Origin: JBBQVS01 sp964657325
GTDB lineage: Bacteria > Chloroflexota > Ktedonobacteria > Ktedonobacterales > Ktedonobacteraceae
Direction of reading: 5' to 3'
DNA: 64,000 nt
NCBI GenBank assembly: GCA_964657325.1
Contig: CAZZVE010000008.1
Coordinates: forward strand, 8,529-72,528
The number at the start of each line of letters is the position of its first letter. The first letter of the stretch is position 1. Below, piece after piece: positions 16,075 to 25,678 of this stretch. The position numbers and the translations under genes were made by a program. The notes under the pieces were generated by a model. It searched no databases. It was not told the origin of the DNA and was given only the letters and a program-made list of their open reading frames with translations.

Positions 16075-19000
16075 ATGATGAGGCAGATCGGTGACCTCCC
16101 GCACGCGCTCGACGAGAGCGCGGCACTGGCGCAGCATTTCGTTGGCAAACAGCTAGCCGTGTTCCTCGACTACGACGGAACCCTGACTCCGATCCGAGAC
16201 CGGCCGCAGGACGCCGTGATCTCAGACAGCATGCGTGAGGCTGTGCGGAAGCTGGCCGAACGAGTCCCCGTGGGTGTTGTTAGCGGTCGCGACCGTAAAG
16301 TCGTGCAGAAGCTCATGGGACTCGACACCCTGCTCGTGGCTGGCGACCACGGTTTCGACATCTGGAGCCCAATAGGAGGATCCATTCAGCGTGAAGAGGG
16401 CGCGTCATTCGAGGGCCTGCTGCGAGAAGTAGCGACACAGCTTCGCACCGAGCTGGCCAACATCCCTGGAACCCTGGTCGAGACCAAGAAGCGTTCGGTG
16501 GCCGCTCATTTCCGCTTGGTACCACAAGAACAGAGACCGCGTGTCAAGGAGACCGTTGATGCCATTCTCAGCGAGCATCCTGAGGAACTCAAGGTCACAC
16601 CGGGCAAGATGGTCTTTGAGATCCAGCCCAAACTAGACTGGGACAAGGGCAAGGCGGTGCTCTATCTGCTCGATGAGCTGGGCCTGGACCGAGAAGACGT
16701 GATCCCTATCTATCTAGGCGATGATATTACTGACGAGAACGCCTTCCGATCCTTGGCGGGGCGCGGTATCGGCATTTTCGTGGGAAATGCCGACGACCCT
16801 GAGAACGCCAACCGCACCACTTCCGCAGACTACGTGCTGAACACGGTTGGGGAGGTGGAGGAGTTTCTCAATAGGCTCGCCGCCCTGTACTCCGTAGAGG
16901 GGAAGCCAATGCCGCCTAATTGGGTATCTAAGCCCAACCCGGAGGAGTGGACACTCGCCTACGACTCCTTCGAGCCAGAGCAGGAGAGGCTGCGGGAGGT
17001 ACTGACCTCGACCGGCAACGGCTATTTCTGCACCCGTGGCAGTGCCGAGTGGGCCGACGTGGACGATATCCACTATCCGGGCACCTATGCACATGGCTGC
17101 TACAATCGGGAGACGACCATCATGGGCGGTCACCCGGTGCTCAATGAGGACCTGGTCAACCTTCCCAACTGGCTCGTGCTCAAACTCCGCATCGGCGGCG
17201 ATGAGCCGATTACCCTGAAGAACGTCGAGCTGCTGAGTTACCGACACGAGGTGGATGTCCGCAACGCGATGGTAATGCGCACGCTTCGCTTCCGCGACCG
17301 CCGGGGTCGCGAGACGACGCTCTCCAGCCGACGCTTCGTCAGCATGGCCGATATGCATCAGGCGGCCCTGGAGTGGACTCTCACGGCTGAGAACTGGTCT
17401 GGCCCAGTGGAGGTCATCACGGCACTTGACGCTCGCGTTAGCAATCAGGGCGTCGCTCGCTACCAGGAGCTTGAGGGACGCCACCTGCATCCTGTGTCGA
17501 GTCGGACTCCGTGTCCAGATACGATCTCCCTGATAGCGCAAACGCGTCAATCTCGCATCTATGTGGCCGAGGCAGTACGGACACGCGTGTACGCAGACTC
17601 GGCTGAGTTGGAGGCCGAGCGTGGGCTGTATCAGATGGAGGACTATGCCCATCAGACACTAGGCTTCACTCTTCAGCAAGAACACCCGGTCCGTGTCGAG
17701 AAGTTGGTCTCATTCTACACCTCTCATGACCAGGCGATCAACGAGCCCCTGACCAATGCCGAGAAGGCGGTCAGGCGTTTCGGTACCTTTGAGGAAGCAT
17801 TTGACCGTCACCAGCGTGCATGGGACAAGTTGTGGGACGACTGCGACATTCGAGTGCCCAACGACAGCCGGGTTCAGTTTCTGCTACGCTTTCACGCCTC
17901 CCACGTTCTGCAGACCTGCTCCTCCCACACAGCCGACTTGGACGTCGGAGTTCCCGCACGTGGTCTCAACGGGGAAGCCTATCGAGGTCACATCTTCTGG
18001 GACGAGCTTTACATCTATCCCTTCCTGAACTTCCGGCTACCGAAGATCACGCGTGGTCTCCTGATGTATCGGTACCGCAGACTCGACGAGGCCCGTATGT
18101 TGGCTCGCGAGGCCGGTTATCAGGGCGCGATGTACCCCTGGCAGAGTGGCAGCGACGGGAAAGAAGAGACTCAGGTTGTCCACCTCAACCCGCGTTCAGG
18201 ATTGTGGGAATCGGACTTGAGCCAGAATCAGAGGCACGTGAACGCTGCCATCTTCTACAACATCTGGCACTATATCCAGGCCACGGGGGACACCGACTTC
18301 CTGCTCGGACCCGGTGCCGAGATGATGATAGAGATCGCCCGTTTCTGGTCCAGCATCGCTCACTTCAACCCGGTACGTGACCGCTATGAGATTCACGGCG
18401 TCATGGGACCGGACGAGTTCCACGAGAAATACCCAGACTCAGAGGAGCCTGGTCTACGCAATAACGCGTACACCAACGTGATGGTGGCGTGGATCTGTGA
18501 TGTTGCGGGCAAGTTGCTTGCCATGCTGCCCGCTCGGTGGCGGCGGTCGCTCTGTGAGCGGATAGACCTCACCGACCAGGAAATCGAGATCTGGAAGGAG
18601 ATGAGTCACAAGATGTACGTCCCCTTCCACGTGGATGGCGTCATCAGCCAGTTCGAGGGCTGGGAGGACCTGGAGGAACTGGACTGGGATGCCTATCGCC
18701 GCGAGTACGGCAACATCCAGAGGCTTGACCGCATCCTGCGAGCGGAGGGAAAGGAGCCTGATCGCTATAAATTGTCGAAGCAGGCAGACACCGTGCTATT
18801 GTTCTACCTGTTCCGACAGGACGAGCTGAAGCAAATATTCGAGCGCCTGAGCTACTCGTATACACCTGAGACGCTGCACTCGACCGTCGCCTATTATGAT
18901 GCCCGAACCTCACACGGATCCACTTTGAGCTTCGTCACGTATGCCGGGATTTACTCTGAGATCGACCTAACGACCTCCTGGGAGCGGTACATGGTGGCAT

Positions 19001-19332
19001 TGGAGAGCGACATTGGCGATGTGCAAGGCGGCACCACAGCCGAGGGTATCCACATGGGTGTGATGTCGGGAACGCTAGACTTGGTGCAACGTAGCTATAT
19101 GGGTGAGGCGATTCGCGATGGTGTCCTCTACTTCAACCCCAAGGCTATGAACCATCTGCGTGGCCTGACCTTGCCTATGCGTTTCAGAGGGCTGCTGATC
19201 GAGGTCACTCTCGAGGACGACCTTCTGCGGGTTAACACCGAGATCGACAGCCTGAACAGGTCAGTTACATTGGGTGTTGGAGATCAGGTCCGTGAGATCA
19301 GGTCTGGTGAGAGCCACACTTTCAACCTCTGA
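16075..19332 (+). CDS. Trehalose-6-phosphate phosphatase / GH65 glycoside phosphorylase-hydrolase fusion
   Basis: This is a 1085-aa two-enzyme fusion. Residues 25-270 form an OtsB-type HAD phosphatase: nucleophile motif DYDGT (Asp32, Asp34), SGR at 70-72 and the metal motif GDDITDE (215-221). From about residue 295 a GH65 protein follows, with TRGSAEW, WDELYIYPFLNF and catalytic acid Glu781 in MGPDEFHE. GH65 enzymes phosphorolyse or hydrolyse alpha-glucobioses such as trehalose, maltose or kojibiose. The phosphate-loop region near HGSTLS hints at a phosphorylase. Together the enzyme could turn trehalose-6-P into trehalose and then glucose units. The DNA is clearly richer in G+C than its neighbours (sampled lines 57-72 %), which suggests acquisition. 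Mycobacterial OtsB1 has a comparable fusion. Confidence 0.88.
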   Translation: MMRQIGDLPHALDESAALAQHFVGKQLAVFLDYDGTLTPIRDRPQDAVISDSMREAVRKLAERVPVGVVSGRDRKVVQKLMGLDTLLVAGDHGFDIWSPIGGSIQREEGASFEGLLREVATQLRTELANIPGTLVETKKRSVAAHFRLVPQEQRPRVKETVDAILSEHPEELKVTPGKMVFEIQPKLDWDKGKAVLYLLDELGLDREDVIPIYLGDDITDENAFRSLAGRGIGIFVGNADDPENANRTTSADYVLNTVGEVEEFLNRLAALYSVEGKPMPPNWVSKPNPEEWTLAYDSFEPEQERLREVLTSTGNGYFCTRGSAEWADVDDIHYPGTYAHGCYNRETTIMGGHPVLNEDLVNLPNWLVLKLRIGGDEPITLKNVELLSYRHEVDVRNAMVMRTLRFRDRRGRETTLSSRRFVSMADMHQAALEWTLTAENWSGPVEVITALDARVSNQGVARYQELEGRHLHPVSSRTPCPDTISLIAQTRQSRIYVAEAVRTRVYADSAELEAERGLYQMEDYAHQTLGFTLQQEHPVRVEKLVSFYTSHDQAINEPLTNAEKAVRRFGTFEEAFDRHQRAWDKLWDDCDIRVPNDSRVQFLLRFHASHVLQTCSSHTADLDVGVPARGLNGEAYRGHIFWDELYIYPFLNFRLPKITRGLLMYRYRRLDEARMLAREAGYQGAMYPWQSGSDGKEETQVVHLNPRSGLWESDLSQNQRHVNAAIFYNIWHYIQATGDTDFLLGPGAEMMIEIARFWSSIAHFNPVRDRYEIHGVMGPDEFHEKYPDSEEPGLRNNAYTNVMVAWICDVAGKLLAMLPARWRRSLCERIDLTDQEIEIWKEMSHKMYVPFHVDGVISQFEGWEDLEELDWDAYRREYGNIQRLDRILRAEGKEPDRYKLSKQADTVLLFYLFRQDELKQIFERLSYSYTPETLHSTVAYYDARTSHGSTLSFVTYAGIYSEIDLTTSWERYMVALESDIGDVQGGTTAEGIHMGVMSGTLDLVQRSYMGEAIRDGVLYFNPKAMNHLRGLTLPMRFRGLLIEVTLEDDLLRVNTEIDSLNRSVTLGVGDQVREIRSGESHTFNL

Positions 19333-19656
19333 ACGGAATCCAGGCAGGAGAGAGTGCTACACCGGGCGGAAGATTCGAATGGGAGCTTGTAAGAGGCACA
19401 AGTGTCGCGATCTGTGGGAGTTCTCTGTTGCACAGAGCGGCACGCAGAAGCATCAGTATAGGAGGCTTGCATTGTTCTGAGTTCGCCTCTTGAGAAGGGC
19501 TTTCGAGAGCAGAACGCGGTACACGCGATTCGTGGTATTCGCGCAAAGGACGAAAGCCCTCTTCGAGGGGAACTCGGTAAAAAGGAAGAGCTTGTCAATC
19601 GCGACTAAGCGAGTGCATTCTTCCTTGATCACTACCGCAAAACCAATCAGGAGAGT
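19333..19656. other. Intergenic region between convergent glycoside genes
   Basis: These 324 bases separate the GH65 fusion and the GH3 gene. I see only a short hairpin CCCTCTTCGAGGG near 19557-19569 and no credible gene; it may be eroded coding DNA or a terminator zone. Confidence 0.5.
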
Positions 19657-22044
19657 TCAGTCGATGAGAACTTTTGTCGCGATAACTTCGTATTGTTTGT
19701 ACTCAGCAACTCTTCCCTCAAGCGTCACGATTTGTTCTGCGCGAATATCCCGCGAGGATGCACCTATGCTAAAGGTAAACTCGCCAGGTTCGGTCACGAA
19801 CCGCATCTCGGGATCATAAAAGGCCAGGCGCGATGGATGTACGACGAATGTTACTCTGCGTGCTTGGTCAGCATCAAGCGAGAGGCGTGTAAAGCCGACG
19901 AGCAGTTGTTGAGGGCGAGCCACCGAGGCTACCTCGTCGCGACAGTAGAACTGTACGACCTCGTCACCTGCACGTTTCCCTATGTTGCGTACAGTGACCG
20001 ACACTTCGATAAGCTCTGTACTGCTCTTTGCCTGCACGATCATGTTTTCATATGCAAAGGTCGTGTAGCTCAAACCATGTCCAAAAGGGAACAACGGCGT
20101 GGTCGGCGAGTCGATATAATCGCCAAAGAACATCGCGCGATCTCCACCGGCTCGCGTGCCCATATAATTCGGTATCTGGCCGACCGAGCGTGGCATGCTG
20201 ACTGGCAAGCGGCCCGCGGGATTTATCTTGCCGGTTAAGATATCGGCTAGCCCATTGCCCCCCTCTTCTCCTGGTGGGAAGACCTGTAAGAGGGCCGCAG
20301 CGTTATCGACAAGCGAGGTAAGTGTATGAACACGACCACTGAGCACCACAAGAACCAGCGGGGTCCCACTTTGTGCCAGTGTGGTGATCAGCTCTTGTTG
20401 AACGCCAGTCAGATCGAGATTGGTCGCATCATTTCCCTCTCCTACCGTCACTGGCCGTAGAAGACCGCTCTTGCCAGCAACGACAACGATTGCAACGTCC
20501 GCTCCTTTGACCACCTGTAGTGCCTCCTCGAAGCCTGAGCGGTCGTCACCCAAAACGTCACATCCCTTTGCATAGCGGACCTCTACCTCTTGTCCAAGGG
20601 TGGCGCGCAACCCTGCGAGAGGGGTAATGTGGGGGGTAAAATATGGGCCGGGAGCATACCTTCCGCTAGCCTGCGGCACAGCCAGTTCGCCGAGATCTAG
20701 GGTATCAGGTACAGCGTATATCATCTCCAGGTGAGAGGGGTAGTGATAATCACCTTGTAGGAGCCGCTCGTCGTCCGCTCCCGGTCCAACGACAGCCACA
20801 TGCTTTATCGTCGGTGATAGTGGGAGGATACCCGTGTTGGTCAAGAGGATGATCGACTCGGCAGCAGCCTTGCGAGACAATGCACGCTGCACTGGCATTT
20901 GAAAAGCTGCGCTGGCACGTTCTTCATCGACGTAGGGATGATCGAAGAGGTCAAGCTGAAACTTAAGCCGTAACACTCGGCGGACAGCGGTATCAAGCAC
21001 TGCCTGAGAGACACGGCCTGCCTCAACCTCAGCCTGCAGCACTTCTCCATAGCAGTCGATGCTTGGCAGTTCCATATCTAGGCCGGCAAACAGGGCCTGT
21101 CGAGCCGCCTCTCCTTTGCTGGCTGCGACATGGTGATACCTCATGAGCATAACGACAGCCGTATAATCGGCAACGACTGTCCCCTGAAAGCCGAGTTCCT
21201 CACGCAGTAAGCCAGTGAGAATAGATCGGCTACCGGCGCAGGGTAAGCCGTCAACCGACGAATACGAGTTCATAATTGTCGCCAGACCAGCGTCGCGTAT
21301 CACCGCAGCGAACGGTTCGGCATACACCTCACGTAGCTCTCGTGGGCCTATTTGAGCAGGTGCCCAGTTGCGTCCACCCTCTGAGAGGGCGTAGCCAAGA
21401 AAGTGTTTTCCGGTAGCGGCAACACCGTGAGACAGGTCATCGCTCTGCAGGCCCTGAACATAGGCAGTACCGATAGCACCGATGAGCATAGGGTCCTCTC
21501 CATACGTTTCCTCGACTCTTCCCCAACGTGGATCGCGAGCGACATCGAGAACTGGTGCCAGCGCGTGTCGAGCACCAACTGCTCGCATTTGTGCGCGAAT
21601 GACCCCGGCCACCTCTCGAACAAGTTCTGGATTCCAGGTGGCAGCCAGGCCAATACCCTGGGGGAAGACCGTCGCATCACGATGACAGAAGCCGCCAGTA
21701 GACTCCTCGTGCACCATAATCGGGATACCCAACCTTGTACGTTCGAGAGCCACTTTTTGGAGCGCATTCATGTATGCAGCACTCTCATTGGGATGGAGTC
21801 CTGTAGAGGCTCCGATGCGCGTCACCTGTCCAATACCGTGCGGCATCTTCTGAGCGACAAAATCGGCATCGAAGGTACCAGTACTGATGAACTCTGTACT
21901 CCAGAGACAGCCTAGCTGAGCTAACTTCTCCTCCAGCGTCATACATGACAATAAATTTTCAACGCGCTCCTCAATCGAGACGCCTGGATCGCGATATGAT
22001 AGAGTTGACAAGCGAATGCTCCTTCTGTAATTCGTTGCTTCCAT
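19657..22044 (-). CDS. Glycoside hydrolase family 3 (beta-glucosidase/xylosidase type)
   Basis: This is a 795-aa enzyme. The (beta/alpha)8 domain has the RDPRWGRVEETYGED motif, the KH pair (about Lys213, His214) and nucleophile Asp293 in GTVVADYTAV. The alpha/beta sandwich domain follows (VAVVGPGADDERLLQGDYH, with SEGGRN and VGEGNDATNL contributing). A C-terminal fibronectin-III-like domain (GDEVVQFYCRDEVASV) ends it. No signal peptide is present, so it hydrolyses imported beta-glycosides in the cytoplasm. I prefer the ATG at 22044; the frame runs to a TTG at 22068, and neither has a clear Shine-Dalgarno. It is the last gene of a sugar-importer operon, 36 bases after the permease. Confidence 0.9.
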   Translation of the reverse strand: MEATNYRRSIRLSTLSYRDPGVSIEERVENLLSCMTLEEKLAQLGCLWSTEFISTGTFDADFVAQKMPHGIGQVTRIGASTGLHPNESAAYMNALQKVALERTRLGIPIMVHEESTGGFCHRDATVFPQGIGLAATWNPELVREVAGVIRAQMRAVGARHALAPVLDVARDPRWGRVEETYGEDPMLIGAIGTAYVQGLQSDDLSHGVAATGKHFLGYALSEGGRNWAPAQIGPRELREVYAEPFAAVIRDAGLATIMNSYSSVDGLPCAGSRSILTGLLREELGFQGTVVADYTAVVMLMRYHHVAASKGEAARQALFAGLDMELPSIDCYGEVLQAEVEAGRVSQAVLDTAVRRVLRLKFQLDLFDHPYVDEERASAAFQMPVQRALSRKAAAESIILLTNTGILPLSPTIKHVAVVGPGADDERLLQGDYHYPSHLEMIYAVPDTLDLGELAVPQASGRYAPGPYFTPHITPLAGLRATLGQEVEVRYAKGCDVLGDDRSGFEEALQVVKGADVAIVVVAGKSGLLRPVTVGEGNDATNLDLTGVQQELITTLAQSGTPLVLVVLSGRVHTLTSLVDNAAALLQVFPPGEEGGNGLADILTGKINPAGRLPVSMPRSVGQIPNYMGTRAGGDRAMFFGDYIDSPTTPLFPFGHGLSYTTFAYENMIVQAKSSTELIEVSVTVRNIGKRAGDEVVQFYCRDEVASVARPQQLLVGFTRLSLDADQARRVTFVVHPSRLAFYDPEMRFVTEPGEFTFSIGASSRDIRAEQIVTLEGRVAEYKQYEVIATKVLID

Positions 22045-22080
22045 ATTTCTGCTGACGAGCAAGACCAATCATAGACTATT

Positions 22081-22992
22081 TTACTTGGAGAAGCCCGCAA
22101 CCAAGCCACCTAGCAGTTGGCGTCTCCCAAAGATGTAGAGTAGGATAATCGGAGTTGCTGATAGGAAGACCGCTGACAGAATGGCCGGGACGTTGGTCGT
22201 AAATTGTCCTCTGAAATTCGCGAGCGAGAGCGGAAGCACGGCCACACTCTGACTCTGAGTAAGAACCAGCGGGAAGAGATAGCTGTTCCAAACCTGGATC
22301 GTCTCGTAAATGATGACGGTTATAATCGCCGGTCTTGAAAGCGGGAGAACCAGGTTATTCAAAATGCGCCAGTGAGTCGCACCATCCAGTAGCATCGACT
22401 CATGGAGTTCATGAGGAATGTCCCTGATGTACGTGACGAGCACAAGAATCGACAGCGGAATGCCGAAGGCGATAGAGGGCAGGATCAGCGCAAACAGAGT
22501 ATCGTAGAGATGCAAGTTGGAGACAATAGCATAAATTGGGATGATCGTTGCCTGCAAAGGGATCGCGAGTCCAAGCAAGAAAAGGTTGAAGATGTTCCGC
22601 GTATAGCGGCTTCGTGCCTGTGAAATCGCGTAGGCCGCTAGTAGGGAAACCACCAGAATCATGAAGACGCTTATGACCGTGACGAAAACTGTGTTGGCGA
22701 AGTAGGTAAAGAATCCGTTCTCCAACACCGTGGCGTAGTTCTCAAGCGTTGGGTGTGATGGAAACGACCAGGGAACGTCCGTGAACAGGAATTGTTGTGG
22801 GCGTAGGCTCGTGAACAGCATATAGAGGATTGGGTAAAAAGAAAACACGAGCCAAATCATGCCGAATAGTACAGGGACAATCTCCCAGAGGCTGCTTTGA
22901 CTGAACTGACGTTTTGGCCGTGGTGCAGCAATCACCGTTTGCTGTGATAGCTCAGTGTGTATCGTGTTTTGTGCCTGAGGATGAGTGGCCAT
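22081..22992 (-). CDS. Carbohydrate ABC transporter permease, MalG-like
   Basis: This is a 303-aa inner-membrane subunit with six predicted spans. The EAA loop ELHESMLLDGATHWRILNNLVLPLSRP is typical of MalG/UgpE proteins, and the short cytoplasmic N-terminus and terminal FGRRQLLGGLVAGFSK are usual for the family. It starts 2 bases after the stop of the MalF-like gene, with AAGGA upstream, so the two permeases are co-translated. No ATPase gene lies in the cluster; a shared MsmK-type ATPase elsewhere is likely to energise it. Confidence 0.92.
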   Translation of the reverse strand: MATHPQAQNTIHTELSQQTVIAAPRPKRQFSQSSLWEIVPVLFGMIWLVFSFYPILYMLFTSLRPQQFLFTDVPWSFPSHPTLENYATVLENGFFTYFANTVFVTVISVFMILVVSLLAAYAISQARSRYTRNIFNLFLLGLAIPLQATIIPIYAIVSNLHLYDTLFALILPSIAFGIPLSILVLVTYIRDIPHELHESMLLDGATHWRILNNLVLPLSRPAIITVIIYETIQVWNSYLFPLVLTQSQSVAVLPLSLANFRGQFTTNVPAILSAVFLSATPIILLYIFGRRQLLGGLVAGFSK

Positions 22993-22994
22993 AC

Positions 22995-23912
22995 CTATAA
23001 TCCTTCCAACTGACTCGACATTTTGCTAAAGCCGCTAAAACGCAGCAGGATAAACGAGAGGACGATACCAAAGGCGGCTAGGACAACGGCAATCATGCTT
23101 CCATAGCCTACTTGCTCGTTTTGAAAGGCTGTGATATACATTTGAAGAGGGAGTACGCGTGTCGCGTAACCGGGTCCACCCTGCGTCGTCACCCAGAAGA
23201 GGTCGAAGTAGGTGAGCGAACCGGTAAAGATCAAGGTGGTCGAGGTGATGATGGTATATTTCAATTGCGGCAAAGTGATGGCGAAAAAGTTCTGAATGCG
23301 TCCACCGCCATCGATAGTGGCAGCTTCGTAGAGTTCTTTGGGAATCTGCCGGGCACCGCCAAGGTAGAGGAGCGCATGAAACGGGATGAACTGCCAGGAC
23401 ACGATGACCATCACCACGTAAAAGGCCAAGTGAGGATCTCCGAGCCAGACTCTTGTCAATCCTGAAAGGCCCAGTGCGGTTAGTAAGGGATTGACTAGGC
23501 CAAAATTCGGGTCGAGCATACTCTGCCATGTGAGAGCGATGGCAACGGCGGAAAAGAGTAAGGGCAGGAAATATAGCACGCCCAAGACACTGCGATACGG
23601 TTGTTTCCCTGCCATAAAGACGCCGAGCAAGATACTAATTGGGGTTTGTACGATCCAACTGATCACCATGACCTGGATTGTAAGGATGAGAGACGTGAGG
23701 GTGACTTGATCGGAAAAGAGAGCACGCCAATTGCCTAAACCAATCCATTGAGCGGGTGCCAATCCATTCCAGCTCGTGAAGCTGTAGTAGAGGGCAATAA
23801 AGAGAGGAATGATGGCGAAGGCAACGTAAAAGAGGAGTGCTGGCATGGTCCAGAGCACTGCGAACAAGTTGGACCGTTGTACGGTCTTTGGCATTTTCGT
23901 TATTGCGCTCAT
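22995..23912 (-). CDS. Carbohydrate ABC transporter permease, MalF/UgpA-like
   Basis: This is a 305-aa membrane protein with six spans (first FAVLWTMPALLFYVAFAIIPLF). Its EAA loop KELYEAATIDGGGRIQNFFAITLPQLK contacts the ATPase. It pairs with the following MalG-like permease. ATG at 23912 has AGGAG six bases upstream. The gene sits 180 bases behind the binding-protein gene, with a stem-loop between. Confidence 0.92.
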   Translation of the reverse strand: MSAITKMPKTVQRSNLFAVLWTMPALLFYVAFAIIPLFIALYYSFTSWNGLAPAQWIGLGNWRALFSDQVTLTSLILTIQVMVISWIVQTPISILLGVFMAGKQPYRSVLGVLYFLPLLFSAVAIALTWQSMLDPNFGLVNPLLTALGLSGLTRVWLGDPHLAFYVVMVIVSWQFIPFHALLYLGGARQIPKELYEAATIDGGGRIQNFFAITLPQLKYTIITSTTLIFTGSLTYFDLFWVTTQGGPGYATRVLPLQMYITAFQNEQVGYGSMIAVVLAAFGIVLSFILLRFSGFSKMSSQLEGL

Positions 23913-23974
23913 TGCGCTCTCCTATCTGAGCTGGGGGATATCACTGCTGCCGGGCATAGTGCGTCCATGCATGG

Positions 23975-24006
23975 TGGTCTCCTCCTCAAGGCTGAAGAGG
24001 AGACCA
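23975..24006 (-). promoter_or_regulatory. Intercistronic stem-loop of the sugar operon
   Basis: TGGTCTCCTCCTC (23975-23987) and GAAGAGGAGACCA (23994-24006) form a 13-bp stem with one wobble and a six-base loop. It lies just after the binding-protein stop and has no T run, so it may act as an mRNA stabiliser or partial terminator that keeps binding-protein levels above permease levels. Confidence 0.5.
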
Positions 24007-24092
24007 TTATGTGTACTGATTTTACGAGGCAAAGCTATCAAGGAATAGCTAGCTTTGAAGCGAACCAGTACATAAGGGAACCCATGTGCTTA

Positions 24093-25424
24093 TTAAGAAC
24101 TGATCGTTTTGTTCATGTTGCTAGAGAACGTCTCAGGAGAAATCTGGTTCAAGAACACCTGGCTCAGGTTGGTCAAGCTCGCTTGCGCTTGCGTTGGAGA
24201 CAATATCTGGTCCCAGGACAGCTGGAAGTTCGGTGCGTTCTTCGCCATGTTGTAGTTGTACGTCAGCCACTCGCCATTGGGGGAAGCTGCGAGTTGTGAC
24301 TCAAGACCCTGGACGGGTGGCACGTCTCCCACGTTGATGAAGCCTTTGATCATCGCATCAGTTAAAACGCCATTCTTGAGGTAATCGACCGCATCCTTGG
24401 TCGATTTTGAGGCAGTAGAGACCGAGTAAAAATTGCACGGGTTTCCGTAGACGTCTTTCGCGTCTCCTTTGCCGCCCTCTACCGCAGGGAAGGGGAACCA
24501 ACCAAGTTTTCCACTGCTAATGAAGTCAGGGCTATTGGTCTGGACCACCGAGTAATTCCAGTTTCCTTGCAGCATCATTCCAGCTTTCCCCGTATAGACT
24601 AGAGCAGCGTCCTGGTTGGAGTCAGCACTGGTTGAGGTGTAGGACGTACCAAAGGCTCCCATCTTGACAAGGTCCTGAATCATCGTGTTCGCCTTGATAA
24701 AAGCGGGGTCCGACCATGCATTAGGTTGACCATTAAAGACAGTCTTAAAAACGTCTGCACCACCGATGCGATCAACAAGGAACTCCGCATACATCAGGTA
24801 CGGCCACTGGCTCCCTCCGGCAAGCGCAATCGGGATGAGGCTATTCTTCTTCAACACAGTGATGATGTTGAGTAGCTCTGACCATGTGGTCGGGGGATTC
24901 AATTTGTACTTGGAGAAGATATCCTTGTTATAAAAGAAGAGTTCCGTCTGCATTCCAGCATTAGGAATACCGTAGTATTTGCCATTGAAGGCGGCGTTAG
25001 AGAGGACAGATGGGAAAAATTTGTTTTTCCAGGTAGGATCAGCGTTCAAATCGGGGGTCAAATCATATACGTCACCTGCATTGACGTAGGATTTAAGGAT
25101 ACCACCGCCCCACCCAAAGAAAATATTGGGCGGATTTTTTGCCCCCATTGCCACCTGGAGTTTTTGTTTGTAAGGATCATTCTCAAAGAAGTCAACATGG
25201 GCTTTAGCTGCCTTCTGCGCGCTATTGTAAGCAGCCACAGCAGCCTGGACAACTTTCTGTTCATTTCCAGTGCGGATATCCCACACTTCAACAGTTCCTA
25301 TGCTGCTGCTTCCTGTGGTAGTTGTTTGACTGCCTCCAACACCAAAACAACCGGCCAGCGTTGTTGTCAGTGCGGCTCCTCCTGCAACCTCTAGAAAAGT
25401 ACGACGTGATAGCTTTGCATTCAT
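24093..25424 (-). CDS. Extracellular sugar-binding lipoprotein (family 1 solute-binding)
   Basis: This is a 443-aa substrate-capture protein of the sugar importer. The N-terminus combines a twin-arginine-like motif (SRRTFL) with a lipobox LAGC, lipidated at Cys26, then a Ser/Thr/Gly-rich linker. The mature part starts GTVEVWDIRTGNEQ. It has family landmarks such as KLQVAMGAKNPPNIFFGWGGG, YYGIPNAG and GKAGMMLQGNWNYS. It opens the operon with the two permeases and the GH3 gene, so the ligand is probably a beta-linked oligosaccharide or xylo/gluco-disaccharide (inference). Confidence 0.9.
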   Translation of the reverse strand: MNAKLSRRTFLEVAGGAALTTTLAGCFGVGGSQTTTTGSSSIGTVEVWDIRTGNEQKVVQAAVAAYNSAQKAAKAHVDFFENDPYKQKLQVAMGAKNPPNIFFGWGGGILKSYVNAGDVYDLTPDLNADPTWKNKFFPSVLSNAAFNGKYYGIPNAGMQTELFFYNKDIFSKYKLNPPTTWSELLNIITVLKKNSLIPIALAGGSQWPYLMYAEFLVDRIGGADVFKTVFNGQPNAWSDPAFIKANTMIQDLVKMGAFGTSYTSTSADSNQDAALVYTGKAGMMLQGNWNYSVVQTNSPDFISSGKLGWFPFPAVEGGKGDAKDVYGNPCNFYSVSTASKSTKDAVDYLKNGVLTDAMIKGFINVGDVPPVQGLESQLAASPNGEWLTYNYNMAKNAPNFQLSWDQILSPTQAQASLTNLSQVFLNQISPETFSSNMNKTISS

Positions 25425-25678
25425 TGCATTGCCTTCCTGGCATCTCTGCCTACTGAGCTGTTTTCAGCACGCCCGGTATTATTTCCTACGTCTAGGTGAA
25501 GGTATCCACTGCATCTCTTTCGCAATGGCTTTTCGTTTGTGAACGTGTCTAAGTACAAGATGAAAATGTTACATACAGCGTCTATCAGTGGTTAGCCAAG
25601 GGAAGGAACCTGGTATGCTCTGACAGTCAAGGATTCAAAGCACAAAATCCTTCCTCTACAAATGGTCACGTATCCTTT

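Noticed and set aside
16714..17652. 312-codon minus-strand frame inside the GH65 fusion
   Set aside because: A shadow frame from high-G+C codon bias; the plus-strand protein is clearly real.
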